A stretch of 64,000 nucleotides of DNA from Ophiodon elongatus. Taxonomy: Eukaryota > Chordata > Actinopteri > Perciformes > Hexagrammidae. Shown piece after piece: positions 1 through 61,100 of the stretch. The notes under the pieces are model-generated. The model did no database searches and was not told the origin of the DNA. It saw only the letters and a list, made by a program, of their open reading frames with translations. How positions within the stretch are numbered: the stretch's first letter is position 1; each line of letters starts with the position of its first letter. The position numbers were made by a program, and so were the translations under genes. The DNA is taken from positions 4,037,001-4,101,000 of the forward strand of contig JACSYO010000570.1 in the NCBI GenBank assembly GCA_016806645.1, in the 5' to 3' direction.

Positions 1-22
1 ACACACACACACACACACACAC
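1..22. repeat. (AC)n microsatellite at the window edge
   Basis: Eleven units; continues beyond the window. Confidence 0.95.
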
Positions 23-115
23 CTTTGTTAGGGAACGACGGTGTTGCGCAGAAAGCACACAGCATTTGGTAAATGTTCGCCAATACGACTCCCTCTCCAG
101 GATGCTGTCCGTTAC

Positions 116-15190
<15,075 letters not shown>

Positions 15191-16190
15191 TTCTTCTTTT
15201 AGGCACACAGTCAATACTCCGACGGGTGGATTCCGGTTTGCAGGATTACAACCCGTTTCTAACCGGTGGGGTCTATCAGAAAATAGTAAACAACTCCACG
15301 TTGCGACGAAACACGGCTGCTATCGTAAAGCAGGCGAAACTGTCGCGAAATGTCGTAAAACGCGCCGCGAAGCCTGTGAACCTGCCGGTTTTTGAAGGTT
15401 GTGAAAAGGTTCCGAGGGGAAAACACTGTCACGGTTTCACTAGTGTTGTATCGGGTTAATTAGCATTAAATGAGAATATATATTTCACTTATTATGTTAC
15501 ATGAATGAAAAGCCCAGAGTTGCAGTGCGCGCGGAGCCACGCTGCGGCGCTGCCTCCCGTCCCACACCAAGAGGGGGACCTGGGATCGCTCACTAAATCT
15601 CATAGCAAATCCCTTTAGCTGCGGGTTGACATGGCTTGACTGATCTCCGAGGGGAAGTTTCAGGAAATGCAACAGGTGGAGGAGCCGAGGGAACCGTGTC
15701 GCGTCGTGAGTGTCGTTTTGGACTTGCAAGGTGCACCCAGGGGTGCATAGTACACTGTCCCGGGGCTGCTGCGTGTGTCGGCGGTCATTATGAAAGCCTT
15801 TGACCCTTCTCTATGTGTCTGCTGTTCCCCAGCTCTCGTTAGCGTCCCGGGCTAGCTGCTGCTGTGTTTTCCTCAAGGTGCCTGCGAGAGTCGGACAGAG
15901 AAACTACTGCGCACTTTTCTCTTTCCCACACGGGTTAGTTCACTTCTCTTTGCAATACACTTTGTCCTTTTGGCTTGTTACGTCTCACAAGCCGGTTTGG
16001 AGTTGGGTTTAAGTGTTACTAGTGTTACAAGTAGCGGGAGTTACCCGTTTACTGGGTTTATTTATAGATACTCGTACCTCACGCGGTGACGCTGTGTGCA
16101 GGCGCAACACCGTATGTTAAGAGTTGGGTTGAAGTAACTATTTGTGTCACTCGTGTCCATTCATTTCTTTAGCACACGTCAGGTGGCACC
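15191..16190. promoter_or_regulatory. Head-to-head spacer of elp3 and kif13b, candidate bidirectional promoter
   Basis: The two start codons face away from each other across exactly 1,000 bp. The spacer is free of simple repeats and richer in CpG than the introns on either side, as expected of a shared vertebrate promoter. On the kif13b side the start codon has a strong context (GGCACCATGG). Only 18 nt upstream is a good 3' splice site (TTTCTTTAG before CACACGTCAG), so the kif13b start probably lies in its second transcribed exon, with a noncoding first exon further left in the spacer. No TATA box could be assigned. Transcription start sites are inferred, not seen. Confidence 0.55.
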
Positions 16191-49396
<33,206 letters not shown>

Positions 49397-50420
49397 GAAG
49401 CTCAGCATCTGCTTAGTGATCCAGCCGTCGGACACCCGCATGCAGCAGCTGGTTGACGTGATTAGAGGGTAAGCTTTCAGATAGAGTGACACTACGCTTT
49501 TATTTGGGCTGATCCACTGCAGGCTTCACTGTATCTGGTCCTTTACTGTACGTTTGGGCGACAAAGGGTGATTCAGTCCACACCGCTCTGTTGGGAGAGA
49601 GAGCCCTCACACCCATCGCATGTAAGGACTGTATCATACTTAAAGTACGTGGGAATTGAAAACTATAGAAAAAATACTGTTTTATCAGAAAATGTAGATT
49701 TCTTTTTTTTTTTTTAGGCATGTCGATGCAAAGAAAACCCTTTTCTTCATTTCAAAGGACTGTCTTAACAGATGTGCTGATTTTAAATGTGTTATTCCAC
49801 TTGCCAGGCAAAAGAATGTTAAACAAATCTAAACTCCAAAGGTTACCCGACACCTTCATGTGCTCACACTGCTCATAATGTATTACACAGCTGCATGTAT
49901 TGGATTGACTTCCAACGTTGTATTTATACCTCTTGGTATCGTTAACTGTATACTTGTGCCTTGAAATATAACGACTACTACTCAGCCGCCGTGCCTTAGT
50001 GTAAACCACCAACCTTCTGCGGACGGGTTTAAAACTGTTTAACTGGAGCTTATTTTGGCTCGCGAATGTGTAATCTACTGTTTTAGTAAAAAAAAAAAAA
50101 AAAAAAAACTTGCACTCACTTTTCTGACAAATTCTACTGAAATTTTTAATCAACACATTGTGTGTCAAGATTGATTGGAAGTGACTTATTTTTAAATGGA
50201 ATATATTTTTCACTAGCGAGTTTTGAATTCTGCCGTGTGCATGGGGATACTTGAATGATCATGTTGGAAATAATTAGTCTTCATTTTTGTTTGGTAAACA
50301 AGATATTTTATACTACGCCTGAATGCTTATTTATTGAACGATGAAGACATGCTATCGATGGTGAAAATCAAAATCACCTTTTTATATTAAATAAATCTCA
50401 TTCTGCTCTTGTCCTCCAAT
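49397..50420 (+). other. kif13b 3' UTR with poly(A) signals
   Basis: After the stop codon no further coding exon is recognisable. AATAAA occurs at 50390-50395, followed by a T/G-rich stretch, and is the likeliest cleavage signal; a second AATAAA is at 50646-50651, beyond the TA repeat. The end of the transcript is inferred. Confidence 0.55.
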
Positions 50421-50508
50421 GCGTGATGAATCTTTGTAGATTTGTGTATGTAGTAAACACGATGGTGAACCCAGGAAGTCTCATTGATATAGCTTTATTC
50501 TCTTGTAC

Positions 50509-50639
<131 letters not shown>

Positions 50640-51504
50640 TACTAAAATAAACACAAGTTAAAAAAATGAACAAAGAAACTGTACAAAAAATGTATATATA
50701 CTACATCTTAATTACAGAACAGTCTACTGTCCAAAAAAGGCACTAAATTCTGAAATGGGCAATACAGTAATTTTTAACTTAACTAGATTTCGAGATTGAT
50801 ACAACAGCATTCAGTCCTCTTCTTCAGAGCTATATTGGGGTGACGTGGGTGGTGTTTGCACTGGGGACACAGAAGGACATGTAGACATGTTGACCCTGAC
50901 ACACCACGAGAGGACACCCCTTCAGAGTAAGCACGACCACTGGAGCACACGCACGACGTCGGACGGGAAAGGCCTCTCTCAGATTCCAGTACGTTTAGAA
51001 AGATTCCTCCGTCTCCACTTTTTTTTTTTTTTTCTCTCTGGGGGGAAAAAGCCCCGAGATCTTCTTGGGCACCTGAGGGGTTCTTGCTTCCGTCCCGTGA
51101 AAACATTTCTGTCGAGCTTGAGCGCTCGCACAAAATACTGCTGGACTAAGAACTGGTACTCGCTAATTGGGCCGTGGCTACGCTCACACACTAAGGCAAT
51201 TCATTCAAAAGTGTCTTGCAGTGAGAGAAGAATCTCTAAATGCACTCCGTGTCGTCCTCTTCCCGTCCACGCACGACTTATTTCACTATTTCTAACACAC
51301 ATTACTCTTTGTATGGAGGGAGAATGTCACACCAAACTCCATCGAAAAACTCCTTCAAATGGAGAAAGAGGTTTGACTGTTTTCAAACAGCGTTTTGTCA
51401 ACATACACTCCACAGAGGTTCATATTATCTTAAAAAAATATGTGCGTGAGATCCAAAGGACTTTTTACTTTATTAAGAGTGTAATGAGAAGGAACCTCTA
51501 TTAA

Positions 51505-51870
51505 CTGTTACACCGCCGAGCGGCATGCTGGGCACAGCTCGCTCTCCGTCACTGGCTACAACATTAACGCTGCGCATACTTTTTACTTTTAGTGCATACT
51601 GCAGCTGCCCTCCAAGTCTACGTACTTACAATAGGGACATACTACTTTTATAATAACATTACACCTTGAACTTTGACCCTCTCGCTCCAGAAAAGCATGC
51701 TGGCTTGCATACGGCCAAATGCGAGAGCGGATGCAGAGGGACATCCTGGTACTTTTGGGCATACTACATATTTTTCTGGCATACTGAATATGGTAGTACG
51801 GGTAGTGGAACACGCAGTAACCGTTGCACCGCCGAACGGCACGCTGGGTACATCTCGCTCTCCGATAAAG
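51505..51870. repeat. Direct repeat pair around an AT-rich spacer
   Basis: 51507-51552 and 51821-51866 share ACCGCCGA(A/G)CGGCA, GCTGGG and CTCGCTCTCCG in the same orientation, with GCATACT-rich sequence between. It looks like a small transposed or duplicated unit. Confidence 0.5.
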
Positions 51871-52963
51871 AAAGAGAGCGAACACTTTCTCGAATGTCGT
51901 TCATCCGACCAACTTCACACTTGGCGGGTGTATTGCTGAAGAGCCAAGGAAGCACAGTGTCGAGTGCGACGTCGAGCGGATGAGCGGTTCTCGAGAAAGC
52001 TGCAAGCAACGCGTCCGCTTCGAGCGGTCACTGCACTACTGGACGAGAACTTTAATCTTATGGCAACAAGATGGAACTCTGCGTTATATTTTCATACAAA
52101 CCTACATGGACATCTCGTAATAAATAATGTAATTGTAGTATTCATTCTAAACGTAACCATTTCTCTGAGCCATATTTATTATGAGTTTTGTACTCAGCAA
52201 CAGTAAAATACTCATTTCCCTATGGAGTTTGGTGTGGCATTGTTTCAGGGATAGAACAGCACATACTAGGGTTTTGATTTAATGATATGGTGCTGTACTG
52301 AAATATTATATATTTTTTTTTTTTACACCAGCCCTATCACAGCATACTGGACATTAGCCATTTTTTAAGGAAGGGAAGGTTACATTTTAAGCTTCGTCAA
52401 CAGCAATTCTTATTCTTCTAAATAAGGTGCATCATTTTTCATCGTTCACAAAACTGCTTATTACCTCTGACACAAACAGGGGGAGACTGTTGTTCAGTCA
52501 AATAAGGGATGACACGCAAGAAAAAAAAGAAAAAAAAACGGTTTAAATGATCATGGAAAAATAAGTCAGGAGAAATTAAAAAAGCATGATTAATTTAACA
52601 ATAAGAGCATGTTTCATTTCAAAACATGTCACTTTTTTGTACATTACCATTAAAAACAAAAAGAGTATAAATACATATTGTTTTTAATCTTTCAACTATT
52701 TCTTTTTGAAACAGTTTGCGGTACCAAGTCACTGTATCCGCTGCTTCGTACACACAGAAGCAGTAGATTTAAATAGAGCTTTACTAGACTACAGCCCAGG
52801 GCTGGGAGCTGTTCTACTAGCAGGATCCAGATTATCTGAAACGCCATTAATGTCCATATTTGGCTATTTAAAACATGAGGCATTACATGAGTTCCCGGCT
52901 AACTGCTTTGTAGAATATTTTCCCAGTTCTCCAAAACCATCACTAAGGCAGGGGTTCCCTTTA

Positions 52964-53625
52964 AAAGCAATAGTTTGACATTTTGAGAACTACGCATATT
53001 TGCCTTCTTGCTGAGTGAGAGTGAGCTGAGAAGATTGATACCACTCATGCCTGTATGCTAAATACAGTTGCAGGGAGGAGACAGTTAGCTTAGCTTAGCT
53101 TAGCAACTGAAAGCTGGAAAAAGCAGCTAACCTGGCTCTGTCCAAAAGTGATTATATCTTTCAACTAGCACCTCAAAAGTTCACTAATGAACGTTATATC
53201 GTCTGTATGAGTATAAAAAAGGGCTCAAGAAGTCACTTTGCCCGGACAAAAAAAATTGTTTCAGCCCCATAACCTTTTTTTTTTTTAAACTTAATTTGTT
53301 TGTATGGCTTTAATAAGACTAAATATAAAAGGGTTAATTAGTGAGCTTTAGAAGTGCTAGCAGACAGATTTATTTCAACCTTTGGACAAAGTCAGGCTAA
53401 CCGTAGCTAAGCTAACGGTCTCCTGGCTCTAGCTTCATATTAAGCGTACAGACATAACAAGGACCTCTCCTCGAAGATGGTTTTGGAAAAGTTCCACCTG
53501 GGGGAAAATTATTATTTTCAATATTGCCACTTTAAATGTCTTTGATTCCCTTCAAAGCGGTGCTTTTACCTTTTGAGGCTATATAGATGAAATAAAAAGT
53601 GAAAAATCTCCTCAGAAGTTCGGAT
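52964..53625. repeat. Duplicated repeat block R3, copy 1
   Basis: It contains TTAGCTTAGCTTAGCTTAGC, CAACTAGCACCTCAAAAG, AAATATAAAAGGGTTAATTA and TCTTTGATTCCCTTCAAAG. It shares about 450 bp of colinear sequence with 56262-56755 in the same orientation. Confidence 0.75.
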
Positions 53626-54638
53626 ATTCTAAAACATTTCCAGTGTGGATTTAGTCTAATTTAATACCACTGATATTTGTTTAAAAAAACCTTCTGAAAG
53701 CACATTCTTTAGGCTATTATAAAGAGGCAGCGTCACAGAACAAGTAGTAAATAGCTTAGGGGTATTTTATCATTATACTTCTGGCTGCTAATACCTATCT
53801 TTACCGACACAGGCCTGCTGTAGTGTCTAGCCGCATACGAGAGGCTTCGCTGAGCGTGAGAAACGACCTACGGACGCCAGAGGAGTTAGTAGAAATCGCT
53901 TTGGATGGACGCGAAACGGCATCTTCAGATCTCAGCTCAGCATCTTAGCTCTTCGCCCCAAGCGTCTTTTCCTTTGGCATGGATGACATTTAAAAACAAA
54001 GCACAAATCCCCTTATTAAATAGCTTAAGTTTGCTTGATTATCACATTGACCCTAAATTTGATTCTCGTAGCCTCGAGTACTTAATGGTAGTATCACTAG
54101 GAAGCTAAATACCAAGGCAAAATGATTGTTCATCCAGTCTTCATCCGGGCTAAAAAAAAAACAACTAAAAAACAGAGGGAAATGCAGGTGAAAGAACTAA
54201 AAATACTGCTGCTGTTGGATATAAACCGTAATAATTGATTTTGACTTTTTATTCTAAAAAATTATTGTTGTTCCTTGTTGTCAGGGAGAGAAAAAAAACA
54301 AACTTGAAAACCTGCTGTATACTGCAAAAAAGTAAAGGTGCAGTTGTTAAGGCCAGCCTCAAGATTCAAGGCTACTTCTTTATAGAGGTTTTCATCCAAC
54401 AGCAGGTTGACTGTAGGAAACAAGAAGCCACTCCACTGAGGACTACAGAGGAAGTTCTGTCCGCGGATATTTTCCTTTCTGATGATCCGTCCAGAGAGGG
54501 AGAGGAGGAAAACCCTCACCGTCCATCTTTCCCCGTACAATAGCTGGGGACTGCTCTCCCAACGAACTGCACGATGAAGAGGGTGAATCTTGAGGGGTAC
54601 GTAGGTAGGTAGAGTGTGACTGAGAACCATAAGAACCA

Positions 54639-54665
54639 TATATATATATATATATATATTATATA
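54639..54665. repeat. (TA)n microsatellite
   Basis: Short TA run in the presumed hmbox1 3' UTR. Confidence 0.9.
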
Positions 54666-55139
54666 TACAGTACACGTTATTATTCTGAGGTTGACACTGA
54701 GGTGAGATAGACTGAGGGTCGGCTCAGACAACTAGGCTGGACGGGGAGAGGGAAGAGGTATCCTGTGAGAAGATAGTGTGTTCGGGGGGAGTTCAGAGAG
54801 ACCATTTTCTTTTGGGGGAGGAGGGGGGTTAAAAGGTCTGGACTGTCCCCTTTTCTCCTTTCCGTGGAGATCAGAGGACGTGTGGTGATCCATTGCCGCC
54901 AGCTGTGTCTGTATATTGGGGGGGGGGGGGATTACTGTTTACGTGGACTTTGCTGGGGGAGAGAGAGAAGTGAAGGAGTGAAGCAGAGAGAGAAGGAACA
55001 GCTGGGAGGGGATGGCTGAGGGACAGATTCACAAGGTTTAGCATTATTTCGGTCTTTTTTTTTTTTTCCTCCCCCCCCTCCCCCTCTCGACTGCCATTTC
55101 TCTCTTCCCCTCCCTCCGATCCGGTTTCCCCCGCGCAGT

Positions 55140-58100
55140 TCATTCGTCCTCCAGGGACTCGGTCTTGATGTCGTTGGGGACCCCTCCGGTTCGGGACAGG
55201 GCCAGGATGGTGTGGTTGACGGCGGCCATCTCCACGGCCAGAGAGATGGGGTCCTGGTGCTCGCTGTGCGCCGCGCTGTCGTCCTGAGACAGGGACAGGG
55301 AGAGTGGGAAGACCAAGGGCCCACGGGTCAGGAATTCAGCATGTTTGCAGACAACCCTACCCTACTCTGACTGAGCGCGGCAGGCCTGTCAAGCTTTGGA
55401 CTTCTGGATGTTGACGTGGTGTGTATGAGGCTGTGGTAAGTAGTGGTAGTGTCTTTGCTCATCCTTTCCAAAAACCAAAAACACAAGAGCAAAAGTGTAA
55501 GGAATTTATTAAACAGCTAATGTAAGCTATAATCGTTAGCATATACTGTACTAGCTTAACTAGTATAGTACTACCGACTATACTACATTGTTTTGTAGTA
55601 TTTTGTAGTATACAGGTCACATTGAAAATCCCCGTTCACGGGTGACACATCCACTGTGTCCTGTTGGAGCTGGTCCTGGATGCTATCAGAGTTCAGGGTA
55701 ATGTTAGCGGCCCTGTCCTGCTCTTTATTGAACTGGGGTTGAGTTAACACTACAGGAACCCCAGCTTCTAGTAACCAAAAATAGTATTTTGTTTGCTAAA
55801 CCCAGCGGTAGGCCTTTTCTCCCGTAATGTTGGCAGTGAAAACACAAACGCGTGTGTCAGCTCAGCAGCCAAACGGGGCCACGTCGCAGCAGAATAACGG
55901 TCTGCTCTTCTTGATCATAATCATCGTGCATATTTATGACCTTTTCACAAGGAACTCCTTTTATAATCGAGTCGGCTGGTCACATTATAAAGTCAGCCGA
56001 AGACGGCGTCTTCAACCAACTCGTGTTAGCTTTTTAAAATCTGCCGGCGACCGTTGTCATCAGCTAGCAAAACTAGACAGTTCCCGGCTACAAATGCGTC
56101 TACGGCTGTCTGCAATCAGGGACACGTGGTTTAAAAAATACCAGATAATTCTAATTGGTAACTGTGTCGCAGTGATCATTGTATGTGCTGAGCGAGAGAA
56201 GAGAAAGCTCGACAGGTGTAGCAGCAGTAAGAAATGGGGGCGAGGCTTAGCAAATGATCAGTTGTGATCAACAGTTAGCTTAGCTTAGCATATAAACTGC
56301 AAGCAAGAGAAAACAGTGGCAATATATTTCAACTAGCACCTCAAAAGATCGCTAATCAACAAGTTAGACGTAAAGGGCACAGGAAGTCACTTTGCCGGGC
56401 CCAAAAAAAGCATAACATTCTTTAAAATTACAACTTTTTAAAACTTTTTTTGATATGGCTTTAATTAATAAGATTAAATATAAAAGGGTTAATTAGTGAG
56501 CTTTAGCGGTGCTAGCAGGCAGATTTTCTTTCATCCTTTGGACAAAGTCAGGCTAACCGTAGCTAAGCTAAGCTAACTGTCTACTGGCTCTAGCTTCATA
56601 CAAAACGAACAGACAGTATGACGATCTCCGCTCAAAGATGGCAATGGAAAAAGTAAAGTATTAAGAATATTGCCTCTTTACATGTCTTTGATTCCCTTCA
56701 AAGTGGTGTTTTCATCTTTGAGGCTCAATGGATGAAATAAAAAGTGGTCAGTGGCTGTAAAGCTAAAGTTTCTAACAGAGAAAAAGAAAACACATTTTCA
56801 AATGATTCCTCATGGTCAGAAAAGTATATTATGATGTTGGATATGCTATTCTACCTCAGCACATATTAGTCTGCATATGGGAGGATAAAATACTATGATC
56901 GTTTAAGGTGCTGCGAACCAAAAACATTCAAATCAACATTACAATATCTGCTGCATTTTTTATTTGTGAAAGCAAACTTTTTTTCAGTTGTTAAAAACTA
57001 AAAAGTTAACTGAAGGTGAGCGATGGCATCAAATCAACTTTAAAGTGACATGCCGCCTGATTACTGTATTCTGACGGCTATTTAAAGACATGTAATCAGA
57101 GTATAATTGTGGTGAATTGACAGCTCTTAACCTCTGTGTGAGTTGATTGGGAGTTTCCTTTGCCCTCTCGTTGGACTGCACCGAAGAACTGTGCAGCCAG
57201 CAACTACAGGCACAACGATATGCAGCTACATAAATCGCCTATATGCTGATCGGAATGGACTGGCATGGCAACAAAAAAGTAACCCAGGTTAAGGGGAACC
57301 AGATACTACTGCGCTTAAAATTCTGATGCAGCGTTGTGGTTATCATACTGTCGTGTTTCTGTGTGGATGTACCTGTGTTGGCGAGGTGGGCTCCAGTCGG
57401 TAAAGGCCAAAAGGTCGGCTGAGAGGTCTCTTGTCAAAATAGGGCAGGTCACATGCCTGGAGGAAATAAAAGGTCACCATTTAGCTGAGCAGAATTTTAC
57501 AAAATAAGAATTTTTACTTTCAGCAGCAGTGACATGACAGGAGGGTTTGCATGTTGTGCAATCAAGAGTAAAGCTAGAGGGCTCAAACTGAAACGCGACC
57601 TTCAATTGTAGGTTTCTACAATGATACAGAGCGTTGCTATTTTCCATTGCTCCCACGCAAAAAGGAGAAGAGAGCGGGCGTTTTCTTAATTAATGTGCCT
57701 TGAGCAACAGTTTTGAGTAGCAATGCTTCATAAAAATAAAAAAACTCTATGTGCCTTCTATATTCGAAGGGTGAATATATTCAGTGTTCACTTGAAGGAA
57801 AACAGCCGTTCAAATGTTCTTGCAATATCTCTTTGTGCATGTGTGTATTTACAAAGAGTGATGTGTCGGTGAGGCCACTGAACAAACCCCAGAAGCTGCT
57901 GATCTCACTTATTAACTTTAACCAAAGAGAGCTAATGAGTGAACTCAGCTGACGTAAACATTTAAAATGCATGATCACATTTGACTAATGTTTTTTGACT
58001 GGAATACTGAGTGTTGTCCAAGAACAGAGTGAGCTTAGGATGTGGAGGGATGGATTGAATGGTTGGCAAGAGGCTGATCCATTAAAAAAAAAAAAATGAA

Positions 58101-61100
58101 AAAAATAGAAATGAACAAATAAAAACCACAGCACAATACAAAATGAAAATGCTGAATCTGTAACCCACGGATAAGTGACCTCTCTCTCTTTAATTAGACA
58201 TCTCATTCACAGTGCTAACACAATTTTGGTTTTATGTGTCCTAATCGCTCTCTACCTGCTCTGAGAAGTCGTTCCCATCGATGTCGTCGCTGTTGGAGTG
58301 TCCCCCTGGACTCTGGACGTCTATCCCATGACTCTCCAAGATTGTGGCTTCTTGGAGGAAGAGAATGGATCATTAGATTTACGATGGGTCACTGATAATA
58401 TTCCTAATTACATACTGATGGGCAGTGATTCCCCAGTAGAGGTGCATGGAAAGATTGTGGAGTAGCTGAACTTATCTGAAAAAATAGGAACTAAAATTGT
58501 ATTTAAAAAATAAAAATGTATTAACCTTTAAAATCTATTGCACATTGCAAATTTAAATTATGACCTCTAATCTTGCTCTGTCAGAAAAAATGAGGCATCA
58601 TAAAAATAGACAATGAACATTGATACCAGGTGTACCTACTAAAGTGGTCACTGAGTGGATATTGACATTCAGAGTCAGCTGCAACAATTGAACACTGGGA
58701 TCGGCATGTTGCAATTGACAGTGCATGAAAACTAGTTTGAATAAATAGCTACTCAGAAAATGATAAACGGTTGAAGTAGTTAGCAAAAAGTCATGCATCA
58801 ACGGTTGCAATAGCCGGAAGTCATGGATACACGTTTGAAATAGTTAGCTAAAAGTAATGGATAAATTATTAAAATAGTAAGCTAAAAGTAATGGATAAAT
58901 TATTAAAATAGTAAGCTAAAAGTAATGGATGAATCATTAAAATAGTAAGCTAAAAGTAATGGATGAATCATTAAAATGTTTAGCTAAAAGTAATGGATGT
59001 TTGTGTTGGTAAATTATTAAAATAGTTAGCTCAAAGTAATGGATAAATCATTAAATTATGGATCAATGGTTGAAAAGTCCATATTCTGCTACTCTGAACA
59101 TTTTGTAGAAGTATGACAAGCATACTTGACTACACTAACCTTATCATTTACATTTAAACTGACATTTGTAGTTAGAATATCCACTTTTACTGTGATAAAC
59201 AACATCCATCCAACGTCCATTTGAAAATGCCATCTCATCTGACAGGACTGTGGAGGTTGGGAACCACTGCTGTAGAGGTATGTAAATTAGCACAGACTTT
59301 AGCCAAATTATACTGAATGTGTTCAGTGGCTTCAGTTATGTCCTGTAGTCCCTTGGCTTACAGGTTAATGGAGGTTCTATTTTACAATTCTAATTGCCAA
59401 CTAGGTTAATGCAGGTGGCAAGAGGATATTATTTTTTTCTGTTCACAGCAGTTATGGGGATGCTTTGCCAGAAGTCGTTACACATATTGGGTGACCAATT
59501 AACAATCATTGCACTAATGATGGAATTAATTAGTGATGAGCCATTCAATGCAAAATGTTAGACCTGCTGTTAATAAACTTGAAATAGTCGCTGAACACAA
59601 AGGGATGTAATCGAATGTGTAGTGCGCTGCAATCAAAAGTCTCAATTGACATTTGTGGTCCCTCCCCAAAGCCACATTACCAATGTTGGCGCGTCTCTTG
59701 ATCTCTTTGCGACGGTTGGCGAACCAGTTGTAAACTTTCAGGGAGGTTACCCTCTCCAGATCAGACAGCTTCTTCCCTGAAACAAATCACACGACAATCC
59801 CATCACTCAGTTTTTTTTATCCATGTGCTCTGTCAAGCTGAGAATTCCACTTTTATAAACACGATTGTTTCATGAGTGATGATGATTAAGTTATATCTGT
59901 CGAAACACAGAAACATAAAGAGCAGGTGCGACACAGATGTTTCTGAAAAATTCAGCCCAAGTCCAAGAAACTTTAGATCCAAAGTGCCCTGATCACGAAA
60001 GAGCACCAGCAAATATTCACATCCGATTCTCTTTTTGCTAAATTGTTGCAGATACATTTTCAACTTAATGAATCGAGTCTGCTTTGTAACACATTTGCAT
60101 GTATAACACACTAGATGTATAAAGATGTCAACGATGCATGGCTGACCGATTTAAAAGGGCTGTGTAGATAGGGGAAATCTCCATGGTTACGTTCAGAATG
60201 TTTACATTATATACAGGAATATTTGCCACCAGAAAATGAAGCCATTATCAATCACAAACCCACAAAAACTTTTTATTTGAATGGTTCTGACAATCCCTGG
60301 TTTCTGTGGTTTACCTGGCTTCTGAATAACAGCATTGCAGGCGTTTGCTATCTCCTCCCGTTTGGCCTCATCTGGGTACTGGTTGTCGTTGAAGTAGCTT
60401 AAAATAGAAGAGTCACACTGATTAAATTAATTTCACTACACAAGGACGACGTCGACAAATTTGAGTTATGTATGCGGTAGAACCGATATTAAAAGGCTGT
60501 ATGACAAGAGTCCCAGGCTCGTTGTCCAAGACGTTTTCTTGCAGAGGGTAGCAATGTTTCCTCAACTCCATGTGGAAATAAGCGAGAAGTTATGAAACCA
60601 ACTCCCATTTATCATCTTTCATCCACTGCTCTTCCTCCCCTCTCAATGTCCCCGCTCACCTCTCCATCACTGCCAGGCACTCTTTCCTCCAAGTGAAGCG
60701 ACTTCCACGACGCAGCCGGAAGGTCCCGGGGGCAGTGGTGATGGGGGGCGGGGTTTGCCTCCACTCCATTTCCTCCAGGGGCAACGGGGCTGGCCGCATG
60801 TTCAGAGTGGCACCTGGAAGCAGCAGTCCATTAGATATGAAGGCGGTCCAGGAAGAGTCATCCTCGGGAACGTACAGCCTGCAGGCGAGTCTGCGGCTTG
60901 GAAGCAGCGACTGTGCCGCTTAAAGTCTAAAAACACAATGTAGTAATAACGTGCGCCGTGGCAGATGAACTGAGAGCCCATCTCTCCACGGAAGTGCATG
61001 TGAGAATGCACGGCGCCTTCTGCAAATCTCATAATACATTCTGATTTTAAGCTTGACTGAATAGTGCTGACAAAGAGTGCTGCCTCGTCTGAAATCACGA

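Larger units (their letters stand above)
50652..55139. other. Tail-to-tail intergenic region, including the hmbox1 3' UTR on the minus strand
   Basis: This 4.5-kb stretch follows the hmbox1 stop on the minus strand. It is AT-rich, with no exon of a recognised protein. It contains a direct repeat (51505-51555 and 51815-51870), one copy of a dispersed repeat (52964-53625), a short TA run (54639-54665) and G-runs at 54786-54935. Candidate minus-strand AATAAA signals (TTTATT on plus) lie at 54248-54253, 53369-53374, 52175-52180 and 51469-51474; which ends the hmbox1 transcript cannot be decided. Open frames here, up to 219 codons, show no recognisable family. Confidence 0.5.

Noticed and set aside
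49397..49472. Coding-like text just after the kif13b stop (LSICLVIQPSDTRMQQLV)
   Set aside because: It is in another frame; ENRKSWNS before the stop matches the human C-terminus, so this is taken as 3' UTR.
50845..51504. A 219-codon plus-strand open frame in the intergenic region
   Set aside because: No recognisable domain, a poly-Phe run from a T tract, and no start or splice context; it lies opposite the presumed hmbox1 3' UTR.
58764..59070. A CRISPR-like array of regular repeats
   Set aside because: Units are directly abutting without unique spacers, and the DNA is vertebrate; it is a minisatellite.
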